64,000 nt of DNA from Symbiodinium natans (lineage: Eukaryota; Sar; Dinophyceae; Suessiales; Symbiodiniaceae): NCBI GenBank assembly GCA_905221605.1, contig CAJNDS010001191.1, forward strand, positions 524,644 to 588,643, written 5' to 3'. Below are positions 50,376 through 60,420 of the stretch, piece after piece (position 1 is the stretch's first letter; every line of letters begins with the position of its first letter). The notes beneath the pieces were generated by a model. That model was not told the origin of the DNA and ran no database searches. It saw only the letters and a list, made by a program, of their open reading frames with translations. Made by a program: the position numbers and the translations under genes.

Positions 50376-50393
50376 AGTTCAGGAGACCATCAG

Positions 50394-50503
50394 CTTGGTA
50401 GCCCAGTGGTACCCCTTTCCCCTTTACATTTGGTTCAAGGTTCCCTTATAAAGTAACCAACCACAAAAAGGGTGCCCTGATTATCATATGCTGGGGTACC
50501 AAG
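50394..50503. mobile_element. Palindromic element, family B copy 5
   Basis: cttggtagcccagtggtacc ... ggttcaaggttcccttataa ... aaaaagggtgccctgattat ... ctggggtaccaag. The right terminus is diverged. Confidence 0.75.
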
Positions 50504-50547
50504 TTCCTCCTCAGGCTTGAACTTGCAAAGTTGTTCTCGCACAGAGC

Positions 50548-50625
50548 CGACACGCCAAGGATGGGCAGCCGTACACAGATGACCCTGCTGAGGGCGAGCA
50601 GCCTGAGGGGGGACAAGCCCGTTAA
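50548..50625 (+). CDS. Possible last exon (RHAKDGQPYTDDPAEGEQPE)
   Basis: Open to TAA at 50623 (RHAKDGQPYTDDPAEGEQPE then GGQAR). Acidic tail-like, about 45 bp after a family B element. May end the gene of the 49.7-50.0 kb islands. Confidence 0.4.
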   Translation, partial: RHAKDGQPYTDDPAEGEQPEGGQAR

Positions 50626-50717
50626 ATCAACCAAAAAAGACTCATGCGCGCCTCAAAGTCACAAGAACAGCCATCTGGCAAATCCTAACCCCTCAAACCC
50701 TCGGCCCTAAGCCAGAC

Positions 50718-50838
50718 ATGCAGTCTGGCGCTTCTTGTGCCAAGATGATCTCGTACCATTCGGAGATGCCCACTAGAGCCAAGAACTTCACCGGGCTGCC
50801 CCTTAACCCCATCTTCCGGACTGAAGTTCAAACCCCCC
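50718..50838 (+). CDS. Exon-like island CAKMISYHSEMPTRAKNFTG
   Basis: ATG at 50718 (MQSGAS), then CAKMISYHSEMPTRAKNFTG, LPLNPIFRTE before a C14 run. Well-mixed composition. The family was not recognised. Confidence 0.4.
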
Positions 50839-51099
50839 CCCCCCCCGAAAAAATAGAGGCCTGTTATACACTTCGACAGTTCGCCTGGGTAGTTTGGGTT
50901 AGTCATTAGTTTGAGTGTCACAAAACCCAGTACCCAAGCGAAGCCTAAGGCCCCCCAAACCCTAAAGCCACTTGCCACCGGCTCTCTGCGGCTCAAGGGG
51001 GGGCTTACCGACCCGCCATGGCTTTGGATAGTTGCTGGCGGTGGAGATGACGGAGGCGGGGGGAGGTTGAGGCTCGTGTGGGTTTTAGGGCTTGTAGGG

Positions 51100-52490
51100 T
51101 TAGCAGCGAGTGCATCGTGGGTTGGTATAGGCTTTAAGATGTCGCACTTAGTGTTTAAACTGTTGCTGTTGCTATTGCTAATGCCATCGCTATAAACTAG
51201 CAATAATTTTGTTTTATATTTATTATTCCTGGCGATCATTGTTATCATGAAGCAACATATATATATATATGTGTATTATGCATGTATATGCTGCATCAAC
51301 TGTAGCTTCAGTCGCCGTCTTGCGAGGCCTACAAGGCATAAGCCCTTGTGCACTTGAAGGTTGACGGGCAATTTCTTTAAGGTCTGTGGGGCAGGAGTTT
51401 AGGGTTCAGGGTTTAGGGCTTGGAGTAGCCAACAGAATGGATGCATTTTTATCCTACGTAGCATCCCCCAGGCACTTCGGTCCTTCTGCCACGAACCGCC
51501 GCGCACCGCGAGGGGATGTTAACTCGCGCGGCTCTGTGTTAATACACATATCGATCGGCGCCCACCTTGGGGTCTTACAGTTCCAAGCATCCCGGAAGAT
51601 CCAAGTTGCTGTGGAGTCGGTTAAGCGTCCACAATGGGGTCTTACATGCAAACTGGCCCAATCCCATCACCTTGCACTGATCCAAGCTGGCACTAACGTT
51701 GGGGCTTTGGGGGGGGGGGGGGGGGGGGGAGGGCATTCGCACCTCGGAGTCTTTCCGGATGCCCAGACCAGAGGCTGCTCCCAGCACCTCTAAGATCCCA
51801 CGTCTGCCGGAGTCGCCTCAAGACAACTGGAGGTTGGCAGGACGTTTAGGGTTTAGGGTTTAGGGTTTAGGGTTTAGGGTATAAACAAAGTAGTCTCCGT
51901 TGCAGGGTCTGGTCCATCCGACACACTTGACTCGTGGCGTGGATTGTGGCCACAAGGCCAAAGAGCGCAAACCTGGCAGCACTTCAGCAGCACCGACAGA
52001 GGTGATTCCACTTCTGCCAGGGCATGTGGATCACCATCGAGATCCAGCCAAAATGTATGCCTAAGTGATGTAAATAAAAGGCTCGAAACATCTGCGTCCC
52101 TGAGGCTGATTGAATTGAGGTCTTAGCAGTTGATGACAAAAAGTAGCGTCCACCTGGCTTTCGTACCTTGTGATGCGTATCTTCTTCCTGGATGTGTTAA
52201 ATCTCTACATGAGCATCCACATTCCACGTTGGGGTGATGTGTGGTTCCACAGCCTGATGTGTGGTAACCCCTCCCTTCAGGTGTTTAGGGTTTAGGGTTT
52301 AGGGTTTCGGGTTTCGGGTTTCGGGTTTAGGGGCTTTCCTGAAGTGGGAGTGGCACCACCCGACTTGTCGACTCAATGCACGGACAGGGCGGCGGCCAGC
52401 CGCAGAGACTCGTTCGATGCAGGAGGCTGCGAGAAGGGTTTAGGGTTTAGGCTGTTTAGGGTTTAGGGTTTAGGGTTTAGGGCTAAAAGA
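51100..52490. other. No confident gene; unique DNA and telomere-type clusters
   Basis: Contains a (TA)n near 51258, a G19-20 run near 51710, TTTAGGG arrays at 51845-51880 and 52280-52330 (with TTTCGGG variants). The open frames at 51386-51793 and 51944-52126 show no motif. Confidence 0.4.
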
Positions 52491-52497
52491 ATAGATA

Positions 52498-52604
52498 CTT
52501 GTAGCCCAGTGGTACCCTTTACCCTTTTTTTGTCTCTGGGCTCCTTGTAAGGCAACCAACCAAAAAAGGGTGCCCTTGTTGTAATATGGGTACTGGGCTA
52601 CGCA
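52498..52604. mobile_element. Palindromic element, family B copy 6
   Basis: cttgtagcccagtggtaccc ... tctctgggctccttgtaagg ... aaaaaagggtgcccttgttg ... atgggtactgggctacgcag. Complete. Confidence 0.8.
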
Positions 52605-52904
52605 GGATATAGCTGCATGAAAGGTAGGACTCGTAGGGGCCACTTGCAACTCCCGATGCTGCTGCTAAGTCTTATAGCCATTACTGGCACATATATACAC
52701 ACACACACACGCCCTGAAAGGAGCAGGCTTTGCTCTTGGGGCTCGGGGCTTCTTGAGGAAGCGTGCATGGAACAATGACGACCTTGACAGCAGGTCAGGT
52801 CTGAACCAAGAATGCTTTCCGCTGACTTCTTGGCAGCTCTCACCAATTGAGCCTTGCGCCTTGAACATCACAGACATTGAGTTTTTATTCATCCTAGTGA
52901 TACG

Positions 52905-53230
52905 AAACCCTAAGCCCTGAACCCGAAACCCTAAACCCTAAACCCTAAACCCTAAACCCTAAACCCTAAACCCTAAACCCTAAACCCTAAACCTTCAGTT
53001 GCCTGCAGGGTAGCGCTGAGCGGCATGCTGCTGCTCGTGGCATGGCTTGGTGCGCTGGGAGAGGGCCCTAGAGTTGGGAGTTCGCAAGGTCCAGGTTTTT
53101 AGGGTTTAGGCTTTAGGCTTTAGGCTTAGGGTTTAGGGTTTAGGGTTTGGGGTTTGGGGTTTGGGGTTTGGGGTTTAGGGTTTAGGGTTTGGGGTTTAGG
53201 GTTTAGGGTTTAGGGTTTAGCTCTAAAGCC
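52905..53230. repeat. CCCTAAA array and mixed TTTAGGG/TTTGGGG array flanking a small island
   Basis: CCCTAAA x9 at 52932-52993, then at 53098-53222 TTTAGGG units with a block of four TTTGGGG. The island between reads VALSGMLLLVAWLGALGEGP from the acceptor ctgcag (53009-53065), a possible membrane-helix exon. Confidence 0.75.
53009..53065 (+). CDS. Exon-like island with one hydrophobic helix
   Basis: VALSGMLLLVAWLGALGE after the acceptor gcctgcag, between opposite telomere-type arrays. The sequence is typical of a membrane segment. Its parent gene is unknown. Confidence 0.4.
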
Positions 53231-53730
53231 CTAAACAGCTTCAGTTTTCCTTGCCCAATCGCGGCCTTGTCTTTGGGCAGGTGCTGACCGGGCGTTTGCG
53301 TGGACCCGCCCTCAACCTGTGATGCAACAGAGGGTTTTCGGGCTTAGGGTTTAGGGTTTAGGGTTTAGGGTTTAGGGTTTAGGGTTTAGGGTTTAGGGTT
53401 TGGCTTCAGGAATCGCAACTCTGCTTGCCATAGCCCTGAGCCTTCCGCGGAAGAGTCCGAATGCCCCTTTTATTGGCGATCCCTGAGCATATGTTCGGTT
53501 GTGAGGTTTAGGTGTTCTCAGGGGTGCGCACACATACTGCGGAAGCTTATGAAAGAACACATGGCGCGCGCATGCAAATGGTCCAGCTCGCAAAAGGCCG
53601 CGAGCACTTCTCTGTCGGATCTGTCTTACCTGAGAGGGACCCTAAACCCTAAACCCTAAACCTAAACCCTAAACCCTAAACCCTCCAAGCCCAACTCCCT
53701 TAAGGTGCCTTTGCCCCTGAACTCCTAGGT

Positions 53731-53828
53731 AGGCCCAGTTGGGAAATTTTGGTATTTTCCCCTTCTTGGGTTTAAGAGGATCATATTCATCACTTTTTTT
53801 CAGAGGGTTTTAGGGGCCATGCTAGCCT
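53731..53828. mobile_element. Palindromic element, family K copy 2
   Basis: aggtaggcccagttgggaaa ... ttcttgggtttaagaggatc ... tttcagagggttttaggggc. Same order of blocks as the aquaporin intron at 12183-12285. Confidence 0.65.
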
Positions 53829-53867
53829 CTGAATGTCCCTAAAACCGACAAAGCGCTGCACCAAAAC

Positions 53868-53975
53868 AGTGTCAGGCCGAATCGGCCGATGAACCGCAGC
53901 AACACCCGGAAGGGCGTGCTGGGCCCCCAGGGCATCGAAAAAGTTTGTGTTGTCACTGATGGTGGTTCTCAGTAG
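53868..53975 (+). CDS. Possible last exon (RPMNRSNTRKGVLGPQGIEK)
   Basis: Open for 35 codons to TAG at 53973: SVRPNRPMNRSNTRKGVLGP, QGIEKVCVVTDGGSQ. Follows a family K element. Other islands close by: 54113-54182 (RMPLPRKSKQALIANLQDRL) and 54653-54719 (DCPASKARWSIKLMKKPRAQ). No family recognised. Confidence 0.4.
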   Translation, partial: SVRPNRPMNRSNTRKGVLGPQGIEKVCVVTDGGSQ

Positions 53976-54112
53976 TTTCTCTGGAGTAGTCGGGGCTTAC
54001 TACGACAGAAGGCCTCATAAGGAGGTTCAGCTGCACGGAGAGGAACTACATTGCAGACCACTGGGCCTCTCCGAGCAACTCCAACCCTAAACCCTAAAGC
54101 CCTGAAGTGGAT

Positions 54113-54182
54113 AAGCGGATGCCTCTGCCGAGGAAGAGCAAGCAAGCCCTCATAGCGAACCTGCAGGACAGATTGCCTCGTT
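54113..54182 (+). CDS. Exon-like island KRMPLPRKSKQALIANLQDR
   Basis: A basic helix-like stretch between CCCTAAA and TTTAGGG runs. Unassigned. Confidence 0.35.
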
Positions 54183-54277
54183 TAGGGTTGGGGGTTTAGG
54201 GTTTACGGTTTAGGGTTTCGGGTTTAGGGTTTAGGGTTTAGGGTTTAGGGTTTAGGCCCTTAGCATGGAAGTGGTCC

Positions 54278-54460
54278 TTGGTCGCCCGTGTGGTACCCTT
54301 TACCCTTTTTTTGGTTCTGGGTTCCCTTTTTGAAGTACCCAACCAAAAAAGGGTGCCCGTATTTTAATTAGTTATTAAGTGATTTTTAAACAGTTGGTAA
54401 TTGTTAAACATTCATTGAATAAATATTAACTAATAAAATATGGCTACTGGGCTACAAAAG
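54278..54460. mobile_element. Family B copy 7 with AT-rich insert
   Basis: cttggtcgcccgtgtggtac ... aaaaaagggtgcccgtattt, then ~75 bp of AT-rich DNA (ttaaacagttggtaattgtt), then tatggctactgggctac. Shows that unrelated DNA can also sit at the position where other copies carry TTTAGGG. Confidence 0.7.
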
Positions 54461-54652
54461 GGTCAGAGGACATGTGGGTAGAGAGACTATGAGAGCCATT
54501 GCCCTGAAGTGTCAAACCCCAAAGCGCTCCCTGAACCCCTAAACCTGCTTCCTAAACCCTAAACTCTAAACCCTCAACCTTAGACCCTAAACCCTAAACC
54601 CTAAACCGTAAGCATCCCTCAGCATGCCCCCAAAGTGCCTGAGCAGGACCCC

Positions 54653-54719
54653 GACTGCCCCGCCAGCAAAGCTCGGTGGTCGATAAAACTGATGAAGAAG
54701 CCACGAGCTCAGTACATCA
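54653..54719 (+). CDS. Exon-like island DCPASKARWSIKLMKKPRAQ
   Basis: A basic open stretch ending YIR before GGGATGTAGGG. Unassigned. Confidence 0.35.
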
Positions 54720-55277
54720 GGGGATGTAGGGTTAAGGACCAAACCCCGAAAACCCGAACACGAAACCCTGAACCCTAAACCTTGAGCACTGAGGACTCTT
54801 GCGGTTGAGGCGGTTAAGGGTTTCGGGTTTCGGGTTTAGGCTCGTTGGGCTTCACAGGGCTTGTAGCGTTTTCGAGGGTCCACGGGCGGGTTCACAGGGT
54901 TTCCAGGGGTTCCAAGGGTTTAGGTTCGGGGATTTGGCATCTTCGAAGAGATTGCAGCGTGACACGCGTTAGTATGTTCACTAGTACATGTTTGCTGATT
55001 TGTTTAGTTTAGTTTTGCTGTTTTCTGAGGCGGGGGGACAAGAAAATTGTGGGGTTTCTAGAGTTTTGGGCTCCCAACTCGAAGGAATCGACGCCACTGG
55101 AACGTGGGAAACCCCAAGAGGGCCCCAGTATGGGTATTTCCCCAACATTGGGGTACACCGAACATGCCCCCAAACACGACCATCCTTAGCAAAGAACCCC
55201 ACAAAAAAGGTTGTACCCCTAAACCCTAAACCCTAAACCCTAAACCCTAAACACTCTCGGAGCCCCCAAAATGTTTT

Positions 55278-55609
55278 GACTTTGCGGATCGGCGCGTGCT
55301 TCTCAGACAAGGCGCGGCCTCTTCGTCACCAGCTGGGAGTACGTGTGCCTTGGCCATCCCGGGCGGCGAAGTCCGAGAGTACCGAAGGTACCCTACCCTG
55401 GAGGTTCATGGTACTTCATAACCAAGTATCACTGTACTTCTAAGTCCGGTTATAAGTACAGCTATAATTGGTTAGTAAGTACCATGAATCTCCAAGTAAG
55501 CCCTAATGAAACCCTAAACCGCACATTTAGTCGTTTCATTAGAGGGAGAGACGAGGTTTCAGGCGATGCTTGTCAGGGATGTCGCCCATGATTTTGCTGC
55601 CCTCAAGCG
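55278..55609 (+). CDS. Two exons joined across a family C element
   Basis: Exon 55278-55403 reads DFADRRVLLRQGAASSSPAG, STCALAIPGGEVREYRRYPT, LE and ends at GTTCATGG, the start of a family C element. Exon 55563-55609, after the acceptor gaggtttcag, reads AMLVRDVAHDFAALK and ends at the donor GTGAGT. Both meet in phase 0, so intron 55404-55562 consists of family C copy 5 plus about 65 bp. The family was not recognised. The 5' limit is uncertain. The gene probably continues to 57.05 kb. Confidence 0.55.
55399..55496 (+). mobile_element. Palindromic element, family C copy 5 (in an intron)
   Basis: ctggaggttcatggtacttc ... tgtacttctaagtccggtta ... agtaccatgaatctccaag. Complete 98 bp member that supplies the GT donor. 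Confidence 0.8.
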
Positions 55610-56436
55610 GTGAGTTTAGAAGAGTCAGGGAGTTGGTGCTGTGGGGCAGTCGCAAACATGGTGATGGTCCATGGGGAGGGAGGCTCTGTTTGTGCTGGCT
55701 TCTTGGTGGTTCTGGTCTTCTCACGTTCCCCCCCCCCCCCTCCCAACCCCCACCCTTTCCTGATGCCCCTGAGCTTCTACGAGCCTTCGAATCTGCCGGG
55801 TGGCTGGTTTGCGGACCTACCATGTTTATTGCTTGCTGGGATCCCTGAGCGCCCAATAATGTGGTCGCCTGATTAGTGTGGGCCCCCCCCCCCCCCCCCA
55901 AACTAAATCCACCCCCCCCCGCAATAGTGTCACAAAAAAAAGGACCCCCCCAAACTAATTTTCGGCCCCGGGCCCCCCCCACCGGCTCCTCTTCATTTCC
56001 TCTTCGCTCCTCTTCCCTCTCCTCTTCCTCTCCTCTTCCTCTCCAAAACTCCGAGTTGAAGCTGCTCTTCTTTTGCTCTTTTCTTTCCTCATCTTGTTCT
56101 CCTTTTTTCTCTCTTCCGAAACCCATGCCCGAAAAAACTGTTCATGATTGTAGGGGGGCAACCAAATTTTTGTCCCCTGAATTACTTTTTGAAAACTTTT
56201 CATTATTGGAGGGGTCCACACTAATCAGGATACGACACTGAAGAAACCGGACGTATAGGGTTCGCCGACAAGCATAACCCCTAGACCCTAAGCCCCAAAC
56301 ACCTCCAAGGGGGCCCATTCCCAGAGACTCCAAAACCCCTTAATTAAGCAATATACCTTAAAAATCACAGCAGGAACCCTAATATGATTTAAGGTATATT
56401 CCTTAATTAAGGGGTTGAGTCTCTGGGTTTCACCAG
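55610..56436. other. Probable intron with C-rich and CTCTTC tracts and a family D element
   Basis: C runs at 55730-55742, 55883-55900 and 55910-55920, polypyrimidine 55985-56110, then family D copy 4 at 56319-56428 ending just before the acceptor caccag. Long Pro/Ser-rich frames are composition artefacts. Confidence 0.5.
56319..56428. mobile_element. Palindromic element, family D copy 4
   Basis: cccagagactccaaaacccc ... ttaattaaggggttgagtctctggg, 110 bp, followed by tttcaccag and a short open stretch (gtgcgccatgaagaagatga, 56437 on). Confidence 0.8.
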
Positions 56437-56779
56437 GTGCGCCATGAAGAAGATGACCCAGGCACCGGACTGAGTCGATGAGCTTTCTTTGGCAGCTTAA
56501 GGGCTTCTATGTAGTACCTTTTTGGGGTAGGATACTAGAATTCCCTATAACCAACCCCAAAAAGGAACTACATTGGAGCCTTTGGGTAAGTTCAGGGTTT
56601 ATATATGGCCAGTTCTCTGTTGTCTGCTGCAGCAGACTTAGCAGACTTAAGGTAGAAGTTGAAGTCGTTTGAGCCTCAGGTAAAGTGCTCGCAAGAAGCC
56701 TTGTCATTGTGGCGGAGGATGAAAGCTGATGGCTCAGAGTGGCAGCAGCGCGCGCGCGGGTGGATTGAGGGCTGCTCAG

Positions 56780-57050
56780 GTTTTTCAGCGTGCTGAGATA
56801 TGAGGCTCGGAGAAGTTCACATAAAACATGCTACGGCTTCCGCTTTTGCCATGGCAAAGTGTGTCTACCTATATCCCCCTTGAATTGTGTTTTATAGTTT
56901 TGTTTATAGAGGATATTAAGAATAATATTTATATTAGGGTTCTAAGGGGAGTATAGCTACGACTTTGGAGATGAGAAGGTTGCACGCGAAGAGAAGGCTT
57001 TTGGTGCGGAGGTTAGCCTGGCGAGATGTGATGCCTGCATCTGCGTAGAG
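56780..57050 (+). CDS. Two exons joined across a family M element
   Basis: Exon 56780-56860 (acceptor ctgctcag) reads FFSVLRYEARRSSHKTCYGF, RFCHGK plus two bases. Exon 56957-~57050 reads YDFGDEKVAREEKAFGAEVS, LARCDACICVE. Removing 56861-56956 (GTGTCTACC...GTATAG, family M copy 2) completes Val and keeps frame. Several Cys and His (C-Y-G-F-R-F-C-H; C-D-A-C-I-C) might bind metal, but no named domain was recognised. Probably the same gene as 55278-55609. Confidence 0.55.
56870..56956 (+). mobile_element. Introner-like element, family M copy 2
   Basis: tatatcccccttgaattgtg ... agaggatattaagaataata ... agggttctaaggggagtatag. Forms almost all of a 96 bp phase-consistent intron. Confidence 0.75.
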
Positions 57051-57217
57051 TTTAACCCTAAACCCTAAAGCCTAAACCCTACGCCCTAACCCCTAAACCC
57101 TCAAGCCTTAAACGACGTGTTTTTTTTGTCACTTCACCCAATGTGCTCATTGCTTGATTTGCAGGCAGATGGAATCTTCTCTACGCTTGTGTCCTCTGAG
57201 TTTTCCAACATCACGAG

Positions 57218-57276
57218 CTGAAATGAAAATCGTACTTGGTGGGAAGGGTGCTGACCTTGCGGAAATGGCCTCCATT
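57218..57276 (+). CDS. Pyruvate phosphate dikinase-like exon or fragment
   Basis: After the possible acceptor tcacgag the frame reads EMKIVLGGKGADLAEMASI. LGGKGA.LAEM is the start of the nucleotide-binding (ATP-grasp) part of pyruvate phosphate dikinase and related PEP synthases. The following GLPVPPGF block is not found downstream in the window. The surrounding frame stays open (57154-57375) but loses similarity. It could be one exon of a gene whose other exons are too short to see, or a gene fragment. The enzyme interconverts pyruvate and phosphoenolpyruvate. Confidence 0.45.
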
Positions 57277-57716
57277 CATTGGATTGCCGATGCCCAAAAG
57301 ATTTACTCTGACCACGGCTGCGTACACGTTTTTTTCAGAACGATTGCCGGCAGTCCGATCGGACTTCGCACATGACAAATGTCAACCAGCTTAAATGCTA
57401 GGCTGCAATTTTCCCTTAAACGTTCTGTCCCGACAACATGCAAGCATAGGTCAGAGGCTTAGAAGAGTCCTTCTGCCATGTTTGCGTGTTGCATTCTTCT
57501 GCCAAGCTTCCCACGAGGGTGTCTTTCGGTACATTTGCGGATGGGACATGAGTGCTTGCGCATCTTTGCACCAGCCCTCACAGCTCTGTAAGTTTACACC
57601 TTGCACTTTCAGCTTCATCCCTGAACCCTCAGAAAAAAACTTTGTTAGCCCCAAAAAGCCCTGCATACTGCAATCCTGCTGCAATTCCTCAACCTTAAAT
57701 AGCCCCCCTGCCCTGA

Positions 57717-59372
57717 GCTGGACCACTCTGCGACCTGGCTGATGCCAGGACTCCCGCCACGTACACTGCCGCCATCGTCGCCTACAACACCATGGGTTGG
57801 TGGCAGAAGGCGAGCGGACCGCTGCCAAACTCCCTGAGTTTGGGGCATTTCAGGTTTATATAGATTCACTTGTCATCCGCACACTAGGGGTGGGCGGTGG
57901 GCGTTAGGTGGGGAGTAGTATGCGTGACTTCAGCACTCTCACATGCAAGCATGCCAGAATGACCATCCCCCCCCCACCCAGCCTGAACCTTGAACCCTAA
58001 ACCCTATGGAGGCGGTGGAGACGCTGGACGAGATGCAGGAGTACAACATGGACGCTTGCCTACGAAGCATGGGCCATTAGGCCTTACGATCCCCCCAACC
58101 AACCCTGTAAAGGGCCTTCTCAAGGGGTTATAGGGTATAATAGCCCATGCAGGTATGAAGTCGATGAAGCCGTGAGTTGGGGGTTGGTTCGTGCTTCACA
58201 CGCTGTTGCTATGCGTCGATGCGATCATGAGCATGAAACCCAGAACCCATGTCCCCAGAGGTGGTCGGTCCATCTGAACCCTATAAACCCTAGTTTTAGG
58301 GTTTAGGGTTTCGGGTTTAGGGGTTTAGTTCAGGGTTTAGTACTTGAAGGTTATGGTCCCAGACCTTACACCCGCCTGGAACCCACACCAAAAAGCTAAC
58401 ATCCCTTTACAACCCCGAAGCCTTAATCCATTGCACCCCAGACCTTTTTCTAAGGCACCACTCCGCATTGGTGCAGAGCATGCACTCATGGCCTGCGAGC
58501 AGGGCGCGAAATGGGAGAAGGCCTGGTAGACTGGAGCCCTGAACCCAGTGGTTCGGGCTGAGGTCATGGGGCTTGGGCGTGGGAGAAGGCCCTGAATCCC
58601 TGAGACCTCTTAAGTGTCTTGAAACCCTAAACCCTAAACCCTAAACCCTCTTGCTCTGCCGGGCACAAAAGACCCACGAGACCCCGAGACCAGATTGAAA
58701 AGGCAGCGGCTTCACAGTTCACCATCGTGGCGACAACTTGCGCTCCTCCAAGCATACATAAAATTGGTTTAGGGTTTAGGGTTTAATGGGTAGACAAGTA
58801 CCCAGGAACCTTCCAGTATGCCTCATGTGCCTCATCCGGGCATCGTGCGATCGCCGGCAGCCCTAAAACATCCTAAAACCTAAGCCCTCAAGATCTAGGC
58901 GGCCGTTGCGACAGGCGCTCTACCTCCTAGACCAGCTCTGGGAGTACAGTATCGTGCCTAACGAGGACTACGCTTAGGGCCCTCAGCAGTCGAGCTGCAT
59001 ATTCTGTTTTATGTCTAAACTCGAAGCCCTAAACCCTAAACCCTCAAGGATTTAAGGTTTTCAGGGTTCCCCAAGCTGAAGGTAGTCACATGCACTTGTT
59101 GGGTGGGTCCGTGCAGACTTGGCGCGTCCAAGCCCGAGGACAACTACATGCCGGCTATCCGAGCCTGTGAGAACGCGGGGGAGCCCAGGGCATTTGTTGC
59201 AATTCTCTCATGGAGTCGCATCCTTTCAGCCCCAAATTTTATGATGACTCCAGAATTTCGCCGGCTAAGCTGATCAAGCTTCTGCCAAGGCCGGCAAGTT
59301 CGAGGTGGGTGACGATCTTTTTTGGAAGATGAGGCAGCACACCAAGCTCATGAACGCTCGGATCTCAGTTCA
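57717..59372 (+). CDS. Pentatricopeptide-repeat (PPR) protein gene, at least six exons
   Basis: The exons spell about two consecutive PPR units. They are ~57717-57809 (TPATYTAAIVAYNTMGWWQK), 58012-58066 (AVETLDEMQEYNMDACLR), 58477-58520 (HALMACEQGAKWEK), 58915-~58962 (ALYLLDQLWEYSIVPN), 59139-59189 (DNYMPAIRACENAGEPR) and 59290-~59372 (AGKFEVGDDLFWKMRQHTKL). Joins at 57809/58012, 58520/58915 and 59189/59290 are in phase with GC donors and AG acceptors, and exons resume with G. The motif spacing of 33-35 residues and the ACE-G-WEKAL / LDEM / VPN signatures are classic PPR. PPR proteins bind organellar RNA in editing, splicing or stability. Both ends are missing. The first in-frame stop upstream is at 57714. 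Confidence 0.7.
57810..58011 (+). other. GC-AG intron of the PPR gene
   Basis: Begins GCGAGCGG after CAG AAG and ends CTATGGAG before GCG GTG. Only this border gives GWWQK-AVETLDEM. The intron holds a C9 run and one CCCTAAA pair directly against the acceptor. Confidence 0.6.
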
Positions 59373-59517
59373 TCTCGACGGGACTTCGGGACTTCGGGAG
59401 ATTCCACGGCGTGTGTTTGTGCGTGAGGATGCGCGCGTCTGCTTGTGGCTGTAAGAGCGCCTGTGCATGCAGGCGCGCCGGCGCGTGTGGGCGCACGTGT
59501 GCGTGTGCGCGTGTGTG

Positions 59518-59820
59518 GGCTTGGGCTTGGGCTTGGGCTTGGGCTTGGGCTTGGGCTTGGGCTTGTGCTTGTGCTTGTGCTTGTACTTATGCTCGCATGT
59601 GCTCGGGCTCGGGCTCGGGCTTGGGCTTGTGCTTGCGCTTGTTATTGTGCTTGCGCTCGCGCTTGCGCTTGCGCTTGGGCTCGGGCTTGGTCTTGTGCTT
59701 GTGCTTGTGTTCTTGTGTTTGTGTGTTTTTGTGTGTGTGAGTGTGTCTCTGTGTGTGTTTGTGTGTGTGTGTGTGTGTTTGTTTGTTTGTTTGTTTGTTT
59801 GGTTGTTTGGTTGCTTGTGT
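59518..59820 (+). repeat. GGGCTT hexamer array and (GT)n/(GTTT)n
   Basis: ggcttg repeats from 59518 with drift to tgcttg, tcgggc and gcgctt up to 59710, then GT-rich and (GTTT)n to 59815. Translates as Gly-Leu, Ala-Trp or Lys-Pro repeats in different frames, so it is not taken as coding although it is open in several. Confidence 0.9.
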
Positions 59821-59937
59821 CGGGCAGGACCCTCATGCCAGCACATCCCAACACTGCCTGAACGGTTTCGGCACAGGGTCGCACCCTGTAGAAGTCTTTA
59901 TACCCTATACCCTAAACCCTAAACCCTAAACCCACAA

Positions 59938-60015
59938 ATGCGTGGCCTTGACCCTCGAGGTCGCCGAGGAAGTGGGCGTGAACCCTGAGCGGGAGCCCCC
60001 GAAGGCGGGTCTTGG
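59938..60015 (+). CDS. Exon-like island CVALTLEVAEEVGVNPEREP
   Basis: Follows CCCTAAA repeats and reads KCVALTLEVAEEVGVNPERE, PPKAGLG before a G13 run. Could be a further exon of the PPR gene (V..GV.PE style) but this is not shown. Confidence 0.4.
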
Positions 60016-60109
60016 GTTGACCTGGGGGGGGGGGGGGGTTTAGGGTTTAGGGTTTAGGGTTTAGGGTTTATCAGGGGCAAACCGATCAGGACGGTGTATG
60101 GGGGCGGAT

Positions 60110-60420
60110 GGCACACAGCCTTCGGCAAAGGCCGTCGAACTCTCCTAGCCTTCGTCGAAACTCTTGGCCTTCGTCGAACCCCCCTCCCGGCCCTTGTGGC
60201 CTTCGTCGAACCTCCGGCCTTCATTTAGCCTTCGTCGAACCTTCGCGTTTTTTTTCGGGCTTTGTCTTGGCCTTTTGTATCGGCCTTCGTCGAACCCCGT
60301 CCCCCTTCGTCGAACCTCCCGGCCTTCGTCGAACCTTCGCCCGGCCCCCCGGCCTTCGTCGAACTTCGTCTCGGCCCATTGGTATCACGAGTCTTCGTCG
60401 AAGTTCCCCGGCCATCCTGC
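60110..60420 (+). repeat. Minisatellite GGCCTTCGTCGAACC
   Basis: About 14 units of ccttcgtcgaacc with spacers of 0-30 bp (ccggcc, cccggccc). Three frames open, all low complexity. Confidence 0.9.

Noticed and set aside
59370-59922. Gly-Leu, Ala-Trp and Lys-Pro repeat frames
   Set aside because: A GGGCTT hexamer and GT repeat, open in many frames with no start or splice support.
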